Below are positions 23,623-25,778 of a stretch of 25,778 bases of DNA, one piece after another. Both the position numbers and the translations under genes were made by a program. Within the stretch, counting starts at the first letter, position 1, and every line of letters starts with the position of its first letter. Where the stretch lies: the IMG/VR virus record IMGVR_UViG_3300035698_006192, positions 1-25,778 of that record; one strand, 5' to 3'. The notes under the pieces were generated by a model that had not been told where the DNA came from, ran no database searches, and saw only the letters and a list, made by a program, of their open reading frames with translations. This DNA comes from a virus.

Positions 23623-25689
23623 TTATGCAGATACTTGCGCTTCGATCTCACCCTCTTCCTTCGGGTCTGCCGAAGGCATCTGGGTATTAAGTCCCGATGT
23701 TCCACTACCGCCCTGCTGTGGCGTGTTATCACCTTGCACCTGGTTGTACCTGCTTTGGTGCATACCATAGTGCATCATGGCGTTGTTGATAATCTGCTGA
23801 TCCATTCCCTCATTTGCCATAAAGAAGATCATGTTTTGGTGCTCAACAATATGACGGAAGTCGTCATCATTCGGGTCTACCTTGACCGGCATTCCCATAG
23901 CAAGCATTTCGTTTTCCTGCACGGGGTCATTACCAGGTGTTCCGCGTTCAGGATAAATCTGGCTGACATCCATGCTGCCGCCATACTTGGTTTCAAAGTA
24001 TTTGCGCATGAACGGAGTTGGGTCACCACCAGTCTGCATTATAATCGCGGCTTCATTAAGGGCTTGCTGTGTGAAATACGAGTTGCTTCCCTCGACCGGA
24101 TACCCGGTGGGGATCAAGTCCTTACCGGCAACCCCGAATAGATCGCTGCCCTGAATCGGCCTCCACGCGCCCTGCTCATCGGTGATTCTTGCCGCGGTTG
24201 TTTCTTTAAGGTATTTCTGGTTAAGCAATAAACCGATGGCGTCATAATCCCTGCGGAATTTCCTTCCGCGCCTCGCCATGCTTTTCATGCGATAATTCGA
24301 CTGCTCAAGAAGCTGATTGACAGACGTAGCGGTCTGATTCGCGCTGGTCTGCTGTCCGCGGATAGGCTCCGACATGCCTGAAATCAAATCCGTGACTTCG
24401 TGCTTTATGTATGACATAGCCTGAATAGCGTTATTGCTGACATCTGGGAATGGGATTGTGTGTATATTGTTCTTTGGGTCTTGCATTGGGTTGACAAAGC
24501 CAGGTTTGGGGGAATCGTCGCCCCCATACGCGCTTGGGTCTCCGAACATAAGTCCGAGCGCCGAGCGCGCGAGATTGCCCATCATCATGTAGCTTATCGA
24601 ATTAACCATGTCCTGACTGTCGAGCATCCGATATACGGCAGAATCTCCATACTTACTCAACGTCTTGCGGATCGGTGTATAAATTGCGGAAGGATAGCGA
24701 AAAATCCCCTCATCCTTGGGAACCGGGTTCTCATGCACTCCGATGACGAGCTTATTGGCTCGATAGACCCACCTCTCGACGCCCTCACGCTGCATAAAGA
24801 TGTCAAGGGCTACAATCTCATGGTGGCGGTTCGTCTGTGCGTCCAGGGGGAGCCTTGACCTATTTCTCTTCATTGAGATGCGGGGCTCGCCCTTGGTGTA
24901 GCCTCTTGCCCGGGCGTCGATATTTCTGACTACCGCCGCTTCGATGTCATCGTCGGCGAATAGGAACATCCCTGCTTTACGGAATTTCAGTAATTCGCCT
25001 AGTGTTGGGTATCTGCGCCAGTTATTCCAGCGGTCCTTGTGATGGTATGCGCCCTGCGGATCGAACCAGTAATCGAGAATATTTACGGTTTCGTCGTCTG
25101 GGCAGTTGCGCTCGAAATCCCACTGTCTGGCGACGATACCGGTTCCCTCTACCAGTGCGGAGTTTACAAGATCGTCGGCAATGTCCTCGGTGGGGATTTG
25201 CCATTCCTGCTGATAGTTTGATATTTCCTCGTATATCTTTGCCCCGGGTACGTCATTCCGTTCGCGCCCAAGAACCTCGGTATATTTCGGGCCACTACCG
25301 AAAACACGCTCTACAAGCCGCGCCTGCTGCTGCTGAACTGCCTCGAATACAAGCGGGTGAACCAGCGCGTGACGCTCAAGGTCAAGTTCTTTATCTGATT
25401 CTTGCTCCGAATAGGCAAATATGCTGGAGAGTCGTTCCTTATCGGCCTTCTGCTTTGAGTCCATGTTGTAATATTCACGACACAATTGCCACCGTGACTC
25501 AAGTTGGGAGCGGTCATCTTTCATGAACTGATGTACGCGGTCGCAATAGGTTTCGATTTCCTGCATACCATCACTGAATGACATACCGCCCTGATGATCC
25601 CATTCAGGCATCAATTGAGGGTTGAATGACGGGGGCATCTCCCCAGCCATCAAGTGTTTATCCATGAAATCGTATTTATAGACTGCCAT
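23623..25689 (-). CDS. Portal protein (688 aa)
   Basis: This is the dodecameric DNA-entry ring at the capsid vertex. Length and motifs fit large podovirus/SU10-type portals: a helical N-terminus (QLESRWQLCREYYNMDSKQK), HPLVFEAVQQQQARLVERVF, PTEDIADDLVNSALVEGTGI, NILDYWFDPQGAYHHKDRW, a wing region (YRANKLVIGVHENPVPKDEG; FRYPSAIYTPIRKTLSKYGD), the crown-stem helices with MLDSQDMVNSISYMMMGNLA, GMSEPIRGQQTSANQTATSV and MARRGRKFRRDYDAIGLLL, and a C-terminal NDDDFRHIVEHQNMIFFMAN segment. The tail is Gln/Gly-rich and disordered. The ATG at 25689 is chosen because GAGG (complement 25695-25698) lies five bases upstream; a TTG at 25719 would add ten residues that include this site. It is the first full head gene in the window, so terminase would be expected upstream. 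Confidence 0.85.
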   Translation of the reverse strand: MAVYKYDFMDKHLMAGEMPPSFNPQLMPEWDHQGGMSFSDGMQEIETYCDRVHQFMKDDRSQLESRWQLCREYYNMDSKQKADKERLSSIFAYSEQESDKELDLERHALVHPLVFEAVQQQQARLVERVFGSGPKYTEVLGRERNDVPGAKIYEEISNYQQEWQIPTEDIADDLVNSALVEGTGIVARQWDFERNCPDDETVNILDYWFDPQGAYHHKDRWNNWRRYPTLGELLKFRKAGMFLFADDDIEAAVVRNIDARARGYTKGEPRISMKRNRSRLPLDAQTNRHHEIVALDIFMQREGVERWVYRANKLVIGVHENPVPKDEGIFRYPSAIYTPIRKTLSKYGDSAVYRMLDSQDMVNSISYMMMGNLARSALGLMFGDPSAYGGDDSPKPGFVNPMQDPKNNIHTIPFPDVSNNAIQAMSYIKHEVTDLISGMSEPIRGQQTSANQTATSVNQLLEQSNYRMKSMARRGRKFRRDYDAIGLLLNQKYLKETTAARITDEQGAWRPIQGSDLFGVAGKDLIPTGYPVEGSNSYFTQQALNEAAIIMQTGGDPTPFMRKYFETKYGGSMDVSQIYPERGTPGNDPVQENEMLAMGMPVKVDPNDDDFRHIVEHQNMIFFMANEGMDQQIINNAMMHYGMHQSRYNQVQGDNTPQQGGSGTSGLNTQMPSADPKEEGEIEAQVSA

Positions 25690-25768
25690 CTGGTCCTCGC
25701 TTGTCAATTGTGCAATCAACGATAATCAAAAACACGCAGACGATAAAAATAATTCCGATAGCGCTCAT
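25676..25768 (-). CDS. Possible small membrane peptide (30 aa) overlapping the portal start
   Basis: From the ATG at 25768 a frame reads MSAIGIIFIVCVFLIIVDC and then TIDKRGPDGSL before a TAA at 25676. Residues 3-17 are an uninterrupted hydrophobic run, long enough for one membrane helix, followed by a charged tail. It overlaps the portal start by 14 bases, in line with the tight packing here. No ribosome binding site can be seen in the ten bases available upstream. Small membrane peptides are common near phage late genes (holin- or spanin-like), but no function can be assigned. The frame could be chance or the tail of a longer gene starting beyond the edge. Confidence 0.35.
   Translation of the reverse strand: MSAIGIIFIVCVFLIIVDCTIDKRGPDGSL
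25695..25698 (-). promoter_or_regulatory. Ribosome binding site fixing the portal start
   Basis: GAGG on the minus strand, five bases before the ATG at 25689. It lies inside the overlapping 30-codon reading frame and decides for ATG over the upstream in-frame TTG. Confidence 0.6.
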
Positions 25769-25778
25769 TTTATGTATG

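Noticed and set aside
23610-23768. N-terminal extension of the 93-residue gene
   Set aside because: It would lie in the portal coding region and is Arg-rich, as expected for a shadow frame.
25002-25526. 174-codon plus-strand open frame
   Set aside because: It lies inside the portal gene, and its sequence resembles no family.
1-25778. tRNA genes, integrase, terminase or lysis genes
   Set aside because: I looked for clover-leaf patterns and for the usual motifs of these genes and found none that could be supported.

Overview
This window is a stretch of a tailed double-stranded DNA phage (or prophage) genome, most likely a short-tailed (podovirus-like) member of Caudoviricetes. Every supported gene lies on the minus strand, so the region reads from the right edge to the left edge as one dense late, virion-structure operon. 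Genes are tightly packed, usually with ATGA or TAATG overlaps or gaps of a few bases, and nearly all starts have a GGAG/GAGG-type ribosome binding site. There is no tRNA, rRNA, integrase, terminase or lysis gene that I can support. Terminase would be expected just beyond the right edge. The host cannot be named from the sequence.

Layout in transcription order. (1) Head module, 25768 to 20503: a possible 30-residue membrane peptide, the portal, a 93-residue protein, the scaffold, an SU10-like HK97-fold major capsid protein, and a Ser/Thr-rich 240-residue protein probably belonging to the head. (2) A modification module inserted in the head-tail block, 20444 to 17713: a glycosyltransferase resembling the glycosyltransferase domain of animal procollagen lysyl hydroxylases (PLOD), then a cobalamin-binding radical SAM enzyme that reads directly into a second, GT-A-type glycosyltransferase. 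(3) Neck and tail module, 17716 to 11404: a small conserved virion protein, a head-tail adaptor, then pieces that together look like a tail nozzle (P22 gp10-like) protein. Its N-terminal signature sits on a protein with Ig-like domains, followed by a separate Ig-like protein, the central FN3/propeller protein, a frameshifted 47-residue reading frame, and a 162-residue C-terminal-like piece. (4) Tail fibre, 11404 to 8078, ending in a beta-helix-like region. (5) Probable ejection (internal virion) proteins, 8067 to 1254: 117, 391, 246 and 1480 residues. The last is an LPD38-type giant protein with a sigma-70-region-2-like segment and a zincin-like motif that has lost its first histidine. (6) Small accessory genes at the left edge, 1253 to 1, ending in a DUF7666-like protein with 27-bp tandem repeats that runs off the window.

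The most unusual content is the modification module. Two glycosyltransferase domains and a B12/radical SAM domain lie between the capsid and neck genes and share overlapping reading frames, which suggests glycosylation (and possibly methylation) of a virion component or of a host glycan during assembly. The second most unusual item is the apparent dispersal of a nozzle protein over several genes. No stretch longer than 300 bases is without a gene; the longest gap, 11893-12091, is largely filled by the frameshifted 47-residue reading frame.
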